A stretch of 64,000 bases of DNA. Origin: JBGQOG01 sp052113705. GTDB taxonomy: Bacteria > Pseudomonadota > Alphaproteobacteria > Rhodobacterales > Rhodobacteraceae. The stretch lies in the NCBI RefSeq assembly GCF_052113705.1, contig NZ_JBGQOG010000001.1:248001-312000 (forward strand), read 5' to 3'. Of this stretch, positions 49,442 to 57,581 are shown one piece after another (the stretch's first letter is position 1; each line of letters begins with the position of its first letter). A program made the translations under genes and the position numbers. Below the pieces are notes generated by a model. It was not told the origin of the DNA. It worked only from the letters and a program-made list of their open reading frames with translations, and searched no databases.

Positions 49442-49696
49442 TCAGTCCAGCCGGAAAACCTTGTCGCGCGATGTGGCACCGCGGATCAACACCAGCCGCC
49501 CCTTGGCCACACCCAGCGCCTTGGCCAGAAGTTTGGCCACCGCCGCATTGGCTTTGCCATCCTCCGGCACCACGGTCACATAGACCCGCAGCCCGTCCTC
49601 GGCCTGCACCACCAGATTGCGCGAGGCCTTGGGCGTCACCCGCACCGCGATTTCAGCGCCGGAGACCGCCAGATGCGCCAGTTCCGCCGCCGCCAT
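49442..49696 (-). CDS. DUF167 / YggU family protein
   Basis: An 84-residue single-domain protein of the UPF0235 (YggU) family: EIAVRVTPKASRNLVVQAED followed by LRVYVTVVPEDGKANAAVAK, where the GKAN motif is diagnostic, then LLAKALGVAKGRLVLIRGAT with SRDKVFRLD. The function is unknown. ATG 49696 was chosen because the domain starts there and GAGCGGGAT precedes it; the much longer open frame on this strand is antisense to the HDAC-like gene. Divergent from the deacetylase with 81 bases between. Confidence 0.87.
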   Translation of the reverse strand: MAAAELAHLAVSGAEIAVRVTPKASRNLVVQAEDGLRVYVTVVPEDGKANAAVAKLLAKALGVAKGRLVLIRGATSRDKVFRLD

Positions 49697-49777
49697 ATCC
49701 CGCTCCCCCGTTTTGACTTTCCCCCGGCATAGCCCGCCGCTAGGCTCGGGCCTAGCCCTTTGGTGCGGGAGATGCCG

Positions 49778-50875
49778 ATGACCACTGCCTTTTTCCATGA
49801 CGAGCGCTGCCTTTGGCACGGCGGCGGCAATTACGCCTTTACCCTGCCGGTGGGTGGGCTGGTGCAGCCGGGCGGTGGCCTGCCCGAAAGCCCTGAGACC
49901 AAGCGGCGTCTGAAAAACCTGCTCGAGGTCACCGGGCTCTGGCGTGAACTGGCCGTGCAATCTGCCCCCGAAGCCAGCCGCGAAGACCTGTTGCGCGTGC
50001 ATCCCGCGCCCTATCTTGATGCCTTCAAGGCGGCCTCGGACAGCGGCGGTGGCGAGTTGGGTCTGCGCACCCCCTTCGGTGCGGGCGGCTATGAGATCAC
50101 GGCGTTGTCGGCGGGCCTCGCGCGGGCGGCGGTGTTTGCGGTGCTGGAGGGGCGGGCCGACAATGCCTATGCGCTCAGCCGCCCGCCGGGGCACCATGCT
50201 TTGCCCGATTTTCCGAACGGATTCTGTCTCATCAACAACATCGCCGTGGCGATCCGCGCGGCGCAGGCGGCAGGCCTTGCCCGGCGCATCGCGGTGGTGG
50301 ATTGGGACGTGCACCACGGCAATGGCACCGAGGCGGTGTTCTACGACGACCCCGAAGTGCTGACGATTTCGCTGCATCAGGAGCATAATTACCCCTTGGA
50401 TACCGGGGCGGCAGAAGACCGCGGCACCGGGCGCGGGCATGGGTTCAACATCAACATCCCGCTGCCGCCCGGCACCGGTCATGCCAATTACATTGAAGCG
50501 ATGGAAAAGCTGGTGCTGCCCGCGCTGCACCGCTTTCAGCCAGAGCTGATCATCGTCGCCTGTGGCTATGATGCCTCGGGGGTTGATCCTTTGGGGCGGA
50601 TGCTCGCCACCTCCGAAACCTTTGCCATGATGACCCGGCAGATGATGATGGCGGCGCGGCAGCTCTGCCACGGGCGGCTGGTGATGGTGCATGAGGGCGG
50701 CTATTCCGAGGTGCATGTGCCGTTTTGCGGCCATGCAGTGCTGCAGACCTTGGCCGCCAGCCCGATCTATGCCGCCGACCCGTTGGCCGCGACGCTGAAG
50801 GCGCGTCAGCCCGGCATTCCCTGGCAAGAGGCGGTTTCGGCGCATATCGACGGGCTGGCGGCCTATTTCCTCTGA
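49778..50875 (+). CDS. HDAC-like class II deacetylase (acetylpolyamine amidohydrolase/HDAH type)
   Basis: A 365-residue zinc hydrolase of the arginase/deacetylase fold. The catalytic motifs are present: RPPGHHALPDFPNGFCLINN (catalytic His pair), VVDWDVHHGNGTEAVF (Zn-ligand Asp and His), SLHQEHNYPLDTGA, and ACGYDASGVDPLGRM (third Zn-ligand Asp). HEGGYSEVHVPFCGHA provides the transition-state Tyr. The N-terminus FHDERCLWHGGGNY is as in FB188 HDAH-type proteins. Likely substrates are acetylated polyamines or other N-acetyl compounds. ATG 49778 (GGGAG upstream) was chosen over ATG 49772. Confidence 0.92.
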   Translation: MTTAFFHDERCLWHGGGNYAFTLPVGGLVQPGGGLPESPETKRRLKNLLEVTGLWRELAVQSAPEASREDLLRVHPAPYLDAFKAASDSGGGELGLRTPFGAGGYEITALSAGLARAAVFAVLEGRADNAYALSRPPGHHALPDFPNGFCLINNIAVAIRAAQAAGLARRIAVVDWDVHHGNGTEAVFYDDPEVLTISLHQEHNYPLDTGAAEDRGTGRGHGFNINIPLPPGTGHANYIEAMEKLVLPALHRFQPELIIVACGYDASGVDPLGRMLATSETFAMMTRQMMMAARQLCHGRLVMVHEGGYSEVHVPFCGHAVLQTLAASPIYAADPLAATLKARQPGIPWQEAVSAHIDGLAAYFL

Positions 50876-50984
50876 CCGCAGGTCCGGCATGCCCTCAGGT
50901 GGCGCCCTGATGACGCCTATCCCCTTCTGGCATTGAATTTTTCATGCCCCGCGCCGATATAACGGCAACCAGACGGAGAATGAC

Positions 50985-51602
50985 ATGTCGCAAGCCACCA
51001 GCCCGACCGAAGTGCAGCCCAACCCGGCCGTTTACAACGAAGGGGCGATGGAATTCCTGCTCTCGCGCCGCTCGCGCCCCGCGAAAACCCTGATCACCCC
51101 CGCCCCGGACCGTGCAGCACTGGAGCCCATTCTGACCGCCGCGCTGCGGGTGCCCGATCATGGCAAGCTCGAGCCCTGGCGGCTGATCGTGCTGACCCGA
51201 CCCGCGCTGGAGCGGCTGGCGGATGAGGCCCGTGCCTATGCCGAGGCGCAGGGCATTGCCCCCGAGATTGCCGCAAAGGGCATCGGCCAGTTTGCCGACA
51301 GCCCGCTGGCGGTGGTGGCCGTGCATGTGCCGCGCGCGACCGACAAGGTCCCCGAGATCGAGCAGGTGCTCTCGGCAGGGGCGCTCTGCCTCGGCCTCGT
51401 CAATGCAGCGCTGGCCTCCGGCTGGGGCGCGGCCTGGCTCACCGGCTGGGTGGCGCATGACCGGGGCTTTGCCGGTCCGGCCTTTGACCTCGCGCCCGGC
51501 GAATGGGTGGCGGGGATCGTGCATATCGGCACCGAGAAATCCGCCCCGCCCGAGCGGCCCCGCCCGGTGACCGAGAGCGTCGTGCGCTGGGTCGACGCAT
51601 GA
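50985..51602 (+). CDS. Nitroreductase family protein (YdjA-like)
   Basis: A 205-residue FMN-dependent oxidoreductase-like protein. MEFLLSRRSRPAKTLI is the conserved N-terminal RRS motif that binds FMN phosphate, VPDHGKLEPWRLIVLTR is the YdjA-type signature, and LGLVNAALASGWGAAWLTG the C-terminal dimer helix. Length is in the range of short YdjA-type members. Start ATG 50985 follows CGGAGAATGAC. The stop overlaps the next gene start (ATGA), which couples it to the EI24-type membrane protein. The substrate is unknown. Confidence 0.92.
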   Translation: MSQATSPTEVQPNPAVYNEGAMEFLLSRRSRPAKTLITPAPDRAALEPILTAALRVPDHGKLEPWRLIVLTRPALERLADEARAYAEAQGIAPEIAAKGIGQFADSPLAVVAVHVPRATDKVPEIEQVLSAGALCLGLVNAALASGWGAAWLTGWVAHDRGFAGPAFDLAPGEWVAGIVHIGTEKSAPPERPRPVTESVVRWVDA

Positions 51603-52306
51603 TCTTTGTCAGCGCCTTCAAGGGCTTTTTGGACATGCTCCGCCCCGGCGCGCTGGGGCTTGTCCTCATCAGCGTGGCCTTTTCGGTGGCGCTCCTCGGC
51701 CTTTTCTACGCGGGGTTGGTGCATGTCATCGACATGTTCACACCGGACAATCTGACCCTGCCGTGGTTTGGCCCGGTCAGCATTGTGCATGAGCTGGTCA
51801 GCTGGGCCTCGCTCGGCTTCATGCTGGTGCTGTCGTTCTTTTTGATGGTGCCGGTGGCCTCGGCCTTCATCGGGTTCTTCCTCGATGTGGTGGCCGGGCG
51901 GGTCGAGCGGCGGCATTACCCGCATCTGCCTGCCCCCCGGCATCAGCCGCTGCCGGAGATGCTGGTCGATACGCTGAACTTTCTGGTGCTGCTGATCATC
52001 GTCAACCTCGGGGCGCTGCTCTTTCTCTATCCCTTTGCCGGGCCCTTTGCGCCGCTCGTGTTTTACGCGGTGAACGGCTATCTGCTGGGGCGGGAATATA
52101 TGCAGCTGGTGGCCCTGCGCTGGATGGACCGGCCCGCCGCGAAAGAGTTCCGGCGGCTGAACAGCGGCACGGTCTGGCTGGCAGGGGCGCTGATGGCGGT
52201 GCCCTTGTCGATCCCGGTGGTGAACCTCTTCGTGCCGGTGCTGGGGGCGGCGACCTTCACCCATCTTTTCCACCGCTTGCGCGGCACGGCGGATACCTGG
52301 CGCTGA
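51599..52306 (+). CDS. EI24/CysZ-like inner-membrane protein
   Basis: A 235-residue polytopic protein of the EI24/CysZ family. Hydrophobic segments include GALGLVLISVAFSVALLGLF, SLGFMLVLSFFLMVPVASAF, FLVLLIIVNLGALLFLYPFA and TVWLAGALMAVPLSIPVVNL. EYMQLVALRWM and the tail FTHLFHRLRGTADTWR are typical. E. coli CysZ is a sulfate channel, but most alphaproteobacterial members have no assigned function. ATG 51599 shares ATGA with the preceding nitroreductase, so the two are translationally coupled. Confidence 0.88.
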   Translation: MIFVSAFKGFLDMLRPGALGLVLISVAFSVALLGLFYAGLVHVIDMFTPDNLTLPWFGPVSIVHELVSWASLGFMLVLSFFLMVPVASAFIGFFLDVVAGRVERRHYPHLPAPRHQPLPEMLVDTLNFLVLLIIVNLGALLFLYPFAGPFAPLVFYAVNGYLLGREYMQLVALRWMDRPAAKEFRRLNSGTVWLAGALMAVPLSIPVVNLFVPVLGAATFTHLFHRLRGTADTWR

Positions 52307-52321
52307 GGCCCGCGCGCGGGT

Positions 52322-53464
52322 TCAGCCCGTCACGGAACTTGCGGCCACATGCGCGAGGCCGGCGATCAGATCGCTGCGGGTGACGATGCCCACGATCTCA
52401 TGGCCCACCACCACCGGCACCGCCTCGGCGCTGCCCGCGAGCAGCGGCAGCAAGGCCGCCACCGGCGTCTTGGGCGTCACCCGGGACACCGCCACCGCCA
52501 TGATCTGATCCGCCGTCACCGGCTCTTCGCGCCGCGCGGACAGGCGGCGCATGGCGGCGGCAAAGCCCCGGTGCAGGCGCAGGCCATCGGCCTCAGCCCG
52601 GCGGATCAGATGGATCTGATAGATGACCCCCAGAAACCGCCCGTTCGCCGCCACCACCGGCAGCGAGGCAAAGCCGTGCTGGCGAAACAGCGCCGCCACA
52701 TCCGAGAGCGGGGTCTCCGGCAGCACCGTCACCAGCTGGCGCGACATGAGGTCGGCGCAGGTCAGATCGCCCAGCCGCCGCCCCGCCGCCACCTGCTCGA
52801 CCGCGCCGATCAGCCGCCCCAGATCCTCAACCCCGAGGTTGGCCGATTGCTGCTGCGCCGCCAGAATCCCCGCCAGCGCCTCGGCGCCAAGGCCCAGCAC
52901 CGCCTCAGGCTCCGGCGCGGCATGGGCGGGCAGCTGCGGATAGGCGCGCCCGCTCAGCCGGTTCCACAGGATCGCCAGCAGGACGAGTGCGCCCGTCCCC
53001 GCTGCCACCGGCGCCAGGATAAAGCGCGGCCCCATCTGATGGATCAGATCCGGGCTGAGCGCGGCGATCAGCGCCACCGCCCCGCCCGGCGGATGCAGCG
53101 CCCGGCCCAGCCCCATCGCAAGGATGGCCGCCCCCACCGCCAGCCCCGCCAGCACCGCCTGCGGCAAGGGCAGCATCAGCACGAGCACAGCAGCGGTGGC
53201 CGACAGGACATTGCCCATGAAGACCGACCAGGGCTGCGCCAAGGGGCTGTTCGGCACCGCAAAGAGCAGGACCGCCGAAGCCCCGAGCGGCGCGATCAGA
53301 AAAAGACCATGCAAAGGATCGGCCCGCAGGCCGAACACCGTCAGCCCACAGAGCGCCAGCGCCAACGCCGCGCCGCCGCCCGAGCGCAGCCCCTCGCGCA
53401 GCGCCGGACGCGCCATCGCGGGGCCAAAGCCGCGCGCCCATCCCTGCGCCCAACGCTGTCTCAC
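52322..53464 (-). CDS. HPP family membrane protein with two CBS domains
   Basis: A 380-residue protein. The N-terminal HPP domain spans four hydrophobic segments (GGAALALALCGLTVFGLRAD, HGLFLIAPLGASAVLLFAVP, VLSATAAVLVLMLPLPQAVL, VAAGTGALVLLAILWNRL) and contains ALHPPGGAVALIAAL, the eponymous motif. The C-terminal half has paired CBS domains: LTCADLMSRQLVTVLPETPL, ADQIMAVAVSRVTPKTPV and HEIVGIVTRSDLIAGLAHV. HPP proteins include a chloroplast nitrite transporter; with CBS domains, adenosine-nucleotide sensing is possible (inference). GTG 53464 was chosen because GGAGAG precedes it; ATG 53416 is an alternative. Confidence 0.88.
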   Translation of the reverse strand: MRQRWAQGWARGFGPAMARPALREGLRSGGGAALALALCGLTVFGLRADPLHGLFLIAPLGASAVLLFAVPNSPLAQPWSVFMGNVLSATAAVLVLMLPLPQAVLAGLAVGAAILAMGLGRALHPPGGAVALIAALSPDLIHQMGPRFILAPVAAGTGALVLLAILWNRLSGRAYPQLPAHAAPEPEAVLGLGAEALAGILAAQQQSANLGVEDLGRLIGAVEQVAAGRRLGDLTCADLMSRQLVTVLPETPLSDVAALFRQHGFASLPVVAANGRFLGVIYQIHLIRRAEADGLRLHRGFAAAMRRLSARREEPVTADQIMAVAVSRVTPKTPVAALLPLLAGSAEAVPVVVGHEIVGIVTRSDLIAGLAHVAASSVTG

Positions 53465-53626
53465 CCCTGCTCTCCCCGGTACATGTGTCCGCGCGGCCCT
53501 CTCGGCCCGCCTCTTGGCCCTTGTTGCGCAGGCTGATGCCGACACATATCGCGGCCCGCGCCCGCGGGGCACGTGATGATCCGGTCACTGCCCATGATCC
53601 GCCCGGCCTCCGGCTCGCGTCCCGCC

Positions 53627-53893
53627 TCAGTCGAGGCGGTGGAACCAGTCGATGTCGCGGATGGTGATCACGCCGCTCAGAATGATGGCGGCAAAGATCG
53701 CCCAGAGCACCACGGTGATCAGCGTGGTGATCTTGGCCTTGCGCTTGATCTGCGCGTCGGCGGGTGCCGAGGAATGCGTGCCGGGCACGATTACCCCCAC
53801 ATCGCCCTGACTTTGAAAGCGCACGGGCAGCACGATGAAGAACACCATGAACCAGATGATGGCGAACATGACGATGGCGCCGGTGATGCTCAT
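53627..53893 (-). CDS. DUF1467 family small membrane protein
   Basis: An 88-residue inner-membrane protein with two helices, AIVMFAIIWFMVFFIVLPV and TTLITVVLWAIFAAIILSGVI, and a linker VRFQSQGDVGVIVPGTHSSA (RF.sQ...g is typical of DUF1467). It is widespread beside methylmalonyl-CoA epimerase in alphaproteobacteria. ATG 53893 shares a base with the epimerase stop (TGATG), so the two are translationally coupled. No biochemical role is known. Confidence 0.92.
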   Translation of the reverse strand: MSITGAIVMFAIIWFMVFFIVLPVRFQSQGDVGVIVPGTHSSAPADAQIKRKAKITTLITVVLWAIFAAIILSGVITIRDIDWFHRLD

Positions 53894-54297
53894 CAGATTT
53901 GCTCCAGTTCGATCAGGCAGCCGTTGAAATCTTTCGGATGCAGAAACAACACCGGCTTGCCATGCGCGCCGATCTTCGGCTCGCCCGTGCCCAGAACCCG
54001 CGCGCCTTCGGCCTTCAGCTTGTCGCGCGCGGTCAGAATATCCTCGACCTCAAAGCACATGTGATGGATGCCGCCCGAGGGGTTCTTGTCCAGAAAGCCC
54101 TGGATCGGGGAATTCTCGCCCAAGGGATAGAGGAGTTCGATCTTGGTATTGGGCAGCTCGATAAAGACCACGGTCACCCCATGGTCCGGCTCGTCCTGCG
54201 GCGCACCGACCTTGGCGCCGAGCGTGCCCGCATATTGCGCCGATGCTGCCACCAGATCCGGCACGGCAATTGCCACATGGTTCAATCGTCCGATCAT
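53893..54297 (-). CDS. mce: Methylmalonyl-CoA epimerase
   Basis: VOC-fold metal enzyme that interconverts (S)- and (R)-methylmalonyl-CoA in propionyl-CoA metabolism (and the ethylmalonyl-CoA pathway). The length is 134 residues. MIGRLNHVAIAVPDLVAASA gives the metal-ligand His, SGGIHHMCFEVEDI the second, and PKDFNGCLIELEQI the C-terminal Glu ligand region. ATG 54297 has GGGAGAGGC upstream; upstream ATGs add unconserved residues. Order mce-DUF1467 is standard. Confidence 0.95.
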   Translation of the reverse strand: MIGRLNHVAIAVPDLVAASAQYAGTLGAKVGAPQDEPDHGVTVVFIELPNTKIELLYPLGENSPIQGFLDKNPSGGIHHMCFEVEDILTARDKLKAEGARVLGTGEPKIGAHGKPVLFLHPKDFNGCLIELEQI

Positions 54298-54438
54298 CTG
54301 CCTCTCCCTCTTGTCGCCCCCCATGGGGTTTAGCGCCAAGGTGCCCCGCCGCCAAGGCCTGCAAGACGCGGCAAAGCGTCTTTACCATCCGTTAGCCGAT
54401 TCTGCGGTTTAGTGAGTCCAACGAATCTGGAGGCTACG

Positions 54439-55149
54439 ATGGACAAAGACCTTACCGCATTCGCGGCCGGCCGTATGGCCACCGCAAGCCGCCCGCTTCT
54501 CGGGCTCACCGTTCTGGTGGTGGAAGACAGCCGCTTCGCCTGTGAGGCGATGCGCCTCTTGTGCCTGCGCTCGGGTGCCCGCATCCGCCGCGCCGATTGC
54601 CTGCGCTCGGCGCAGCGGCATTTGTCGACCTATCGCCCCGGCGTGCTGATCGTCGATCTGGGCCTGCCGGATGGCTCGGGGCTCGATCTGATCCGCGACG
54701 TGGCGGCGATGACGCCGCGGGTGCCGGTGCTGCTGGCCACCTCGGGCGATCCTTCGGGCGAAGCGGCCGCCCTCGCGGCAGGGGCCGATGGCTTTTTGCC
54801 GAAACCGATCGAAAGCCTCGCGGCCTTCCAGCAGGCGATCTTGCAATCCATGCCGGAAAACGGTGCCCCGATGGGCCTGCGGGCGCTGGCCGATGACCGC
54901 GTGACGCCAGACCCCTTGGCCTTGCAGGACGATCTGGCGCATGCCACCGAGAAGCTGGCCGAAAGCCCGGATGCCGGTGACATCGACTATATCGCCCGCT
55001 TCGTGGTGGGTGTGGCGCGCTCCTCGCATGATCCCGCGCTGGAAAAGGCCGCGTTGGCGCTGCGCGACACCTCCTCGATGCCGAAACCCGATGTCGCGCA
55101 TCTGTCGGGCATGATGCAGGAACGTCTGGCCGCCGGCCAACCTTTCTGA
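54439..55149 (+). CDS. Response regulator receiver protein without DNA-binding domain
   Basis: A 236-residue protein. The receiver domain starts about 22 (LTVLVVEDSRFACEAMRLLC). The phosphoacceptor Asp is in VLIVDLGLPDGSG, with Thr/Ser in LLATSGDPSG and Lys in FLPKPIESL. After the receiver (about 145 on) lies a helical C-terminal part (ATEKLAESPDAGDIDYIARF, VVGVARSSHDPALEKAALAL) with no recognised output domain. A CheY-like or FixJ-like phosphorelay role is possible. GGAGGCTACG precedes ATG 54439. Its sensor kinase is not adjacent. Confidence 0.9.
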   Translation: MDKDLTAFAAGRMATASRPLLGLTVLVVEDSRFACEAMRLLCLRSGARIRRADCLRSAQRHLSTYRPGVLIVDLGLPDGSGLDLIRDVAAMTPRVPVLLATSGDPSGEAAALAAGADGFLPKPIESLAAFQQAILQSMPENGAPMGLRALADDRVTPDPLALQDDLAHATEKLAESPDAGDIDYIARFVVGVARSSHDPALEKAALALRDTSSMPKPDVAHLSGMMQERLAAGQPF

Positions 55150-55237
55150 GCCTTTCCGCCATCCTGCCGCCCCTGGGCATGGCAGGTCGCGGTGGGGGTC
55201 CGGCATCCTCCCCGGTCCGGGCCCTCATCCGCCAAAA

Positions 55238-55951
55238 TCAGCCCTGCTGCGCCGGATCCGACGCCACGCGCACCAGCCGTGTCAGATCGCCCAAACGCTC
55301 GATCTGGCGTCCGTTCTCATCAAAATTGCTGGGCGCGAGCCAGGCCTCATAGGCCGATCGCAGCCCCGGCCAATCGCCATCGGTCGCGGCAAACCACGCC
55401 GTGTCGCGGTTGCGCCCCTTGACCACCGCCGCCTGCCGGAACGTGCCCTCATAGCTCAGCCCCAGCCGCTGGGCCGCCCGGCGCGAGGGCAGGTTCAGCG
55501 CATCGCATTTCCACTCAAAGCGGCGATAGCCTGCTTCGAACGCCCAGTCGATCATCAGCACCATCGCCTCGGTCGCCGCCGCTGTTTTTTGCAAACGCGG
55601 CGCAAGGTTGATATGCCCCAGCTCGATCGAGCCCATCTCGGGCGTGATCCGCAGATAGGACATCACCCCGCCCAGCTGGCCGCTGTCGCGGTCGCGCAGG
55701 GCGTAGAACATCGGGTCATCCTTGGCCGCCATCTCGCGCACCCAGCGGATATAGCCCGGCTCCGAGGCAAAGGGGCCATAGGGCAAGTAGTCCCAGATCG
55801 CCTCATCGGCCGCATTGGCGCGGAACAGGCCATGCGCATGCGCATCCGCGTCCAGCCGCTCCAGCTGCACATAGGCGCCCGCCATCTCTTCCGGTCCCGG
55901 CAGTGGCGGCGGCACCCACTCGGGCAAGACCGCCCCAAAACGCTTTTGCAT
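55238..55951 (-). CDS. GNAT family N-acetyltransferase (RimJ/RimL type)
   Basis: A 237-residue acetyltransferase of the Acetyltransf_3 group, usually acting on protein N-termini or small molecules with acetyl-CoA. Key stretches: YVQLERLDADAHAHGLFRAN, VMSYLRITPEMGSIELGHIN (beta-4/beta-5), KTAAATEAMVLMIDWAFEAG (motif A, CoA pocket) and RAAQRLGLSYEGTFRQAAVV (motif B). ATG 55951 was preferred over GTG 55954 one codon upstream. It is convergent with the response regulator gene (88-base gap). Confidence 0.9.
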   Translation of the reverse strand: MQKRFGAVLPEWVPPPLPGPEEMAGAYVQLERLDADAHAHGLFRANAADEAIWDYLPYGPFASEPGYIRWVREMAAKDDPMFYALRDRDSGQLGGVMSYLRITPEMGSIELGHINLAPRLQKTAAATEAMVLMIDWAFEAGYRRFEWKCDALNLPSRRAAQRLGLSYEGTFRQAAVVKGRNRDTAWFAATDGDWPGLRSAYEAWLAPSNFDENGRQIERLGDLTRLVRVASDPAQQG

Positions 55952-56154
55952 CACCCGTGTCTCCCCAGCTTTTCAGCATCCTAGCGGGAGAACGCGGCGG
56001 AGCAACGGAGAGTTGCGGCACGCATGCGAATTCCGGGCACCCCGGCTGCCGCGCCGTGCGGCCGCTGCCGCGCCGCAAAACCAACCCTTGGCGATCAAAT
56101 TCTTGCCCCAATCTCTGTGCACCCTGAGGCCCGAACCGCCCGAAAGGACCACAG

Positions 56155-56289
56155 ATGACCGAAGTCGTGCAGAACCTCGTTACCAATGAAAAACTGACCC
56201 GCATCACCCATTGGCTGGTGTTCGGTCTGGGGGCCTGCTGCCTCTCGGTCTCGCTGGCGGCAACGGCGCTGAAAGTGCTCGGGGCCTGA
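56155..56289 (+). CDS. 44-residue single-helix membrane peptide
   Basis: Starts at ATG 56155 (MTEVVQNLVTNEKLTRITHW) and ends at TGA 56287-56289, with AAAGGA 7-8 bases before the start. A polar N-terminus is followed by one hydrophobic segment, LVFGLGACCLSVSLAATALKVLG, containing two adjacent cysteines. The ribosome site, reading frame and hydrophobic helix make it a plausible real gene. No family is recognised. It precedes the convergent DUF1501 gene and lies between two minus-strand genes. Confidence 0.6.
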   Translation: MTEVVQNLVTNEKLTRITHWLVFGLGACCLSVSLAATALKVLGA

Positions 56290-56347
56290 AAGCCGCGCTG
56301 TCCGCGCCTGTCCGCGCCTGTCCGGCAAGATGGCCGGGCGGCGCTTG

Positions 56348-57529
56348 TTACAGCAACATGCCCGGATCGCGTCCCAGATCCAGCCCCGGAAACACCACAC
56401 GCTCCAGCGCGCCGGTCTCAAGGCCGAACATGCCCCGCATCGCCCAGGCGGCATAGCTGCGCACATCGGCGGTGGGGTTCAGGTCGCGCCCGGCGTAAAG
56501 ATCGCTTTCGCCAAGGCCGGGCCAGCTGCCATAGACCCGGCCGCCCCGGATGGCCCCTCCCGCCATAAACATCGCGCCGCCGGTCCCGTGGTCGGTGCCC
56601 CCGGTGCCATTCTCCCGCGCGGTGCGGCCAAATTCGGTCATGGCCAGCACGGTTGTCTGCCCCCAATTGCTGCCCAGCCCGGCTTTCAGCGTCAGAATCA
56701 TTTCGGCCAGACGCTCCAGCGGCCCTTTCAGCAACCCCGACTGGCTGCGGTGCGTGTCCCAGCCGTTCAGCGAAAAGGCCGCGATCCGGGTCTCTTCGTT
56801 CATCCGCTCGGCCGCGAATTGCGCCAGCGCCCGCGCCGCGCCGGTTGCGCCTTTGTCGATCTGCACCGGCGCGCCCATCGCGCCGCCACTCACCTCGCCC
56901 GCCGCCGCCATCGCCTCGCGGAACAGCGGATCATCGTGATAGACCGCCTCCAGCAGGCGCTGCCCCTGCCCCGAGACCTTGAGCGTGGCCTTGGGCGACC
57001 AGCTGAGCGCCGGTGCCGCCCCTGCCAGCACCAAGAGTTCCTTTTCCCCCACCGAGAATGCGGTTTCCGCGCGCGCATCGGGCAGCTGTTGCAAGAGGCG
57101 GTTCAGCCAGCCGTCGCGGCGCAATTCGGCGGGCACATCCATCCCCGTCCCCGCCTCCAGCAGATCCTGCCCGTCGAAATGGCTGCGTTTGTCGCGGTAG
57201 GGGGTGGAGACGGCATGGGCAAAACCCAGCTCGCCCGCCGCCCAGAGCGGCATCAATGGCGCCAGACTGGCATGCGCGGCATAAAATCCGTCAAGATCCA
57301 GCGCCCCCGCCGCCGGGCCCTGCGAGATGTTCTGCCGCAACCCCGCCAGATTCTTGTCGCCATAGGGCTGAACCACATCCAGCCCGTCCATCGCCCCGCG
57401 CAGGATGATCACCACGAGACGCGAGTCGCCCGGCGTTGCCGCCAGCGTGACCGAATTCATGAAGGGATGCGCCGCCGCCGAGCAGGCCAGCAGCGCAGAT
57501 CCTTGCAGGAAAAACCGACGGTTCAGCAT
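56348..57529 (-). CDS. DUF1501 family exported protein
   Basis: A 393-residue exported protein of DUF1501 (alkaline-phosphatase-like fold, sulfatase-related). The N-terminus MLNRRFFLQGSALLACSAAA has the twin-arginine motif RRFFLQG. Domain stretches: VVIILRGAMDGLDVVQPYG, SLNGWDTHRSQSGLLKGPL, VLAMTEFGRTARENGTGGTD and HGTGGAMFMAGGAIRGGRVY. GGAGGCCAAG precedes ATG 57529. It is the second gene of a pair with DUF1800 (52-base gap). The pairing is widespread in bacteria; secretion or a surface role has been suggested without proof. Confidence 0.9.
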   Translation of the reverse strand: MLNRRFFLQGSALLACSAAAHPFMNSVTLAATPGDSRLVVIILRGAMDGLDVVQPYGDKNLAGLRQNISQGPAAGALDLDGFYAAHASLAPLMPLWAAGELGFAHAVSTPYRDKRSHFDGQDLLEAGTGMDVPAELRRDGWLNRLLQQLPDARAETAFSVGEKELLVLAGAAPALSWSPKATLKVSGQGQRLLEAVYHDDPLFREAMAAAGEVSGGAMGAPVQIDKGATGAARALAQFAAERMNEETRIAAFSLNGWDTHRSQSGLLKGPLERLAEMILTLKAGLGSNWGQTTVLAMTEFGRTARENGTGGTDHGTGGAMFMAGGAIRGGRVYGSWPGLGESDLYAGRDLNPTADVRSYAAWAMRGMFGLETGALERVVFPGLDLGRDPGMLL

Positions 57530-57581
57530 CTTGGCCTCCTTGTGCCGTGGCGGCCGGGCGCGCAGCCCCCGCCCCACAGGC

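Noticed and set aside
49697..50890. Long N-terminal extension of the DUF167 frame
   Set aside because: It is antisense to the HDAC-like gene; only the last 84 codons form the real domain.
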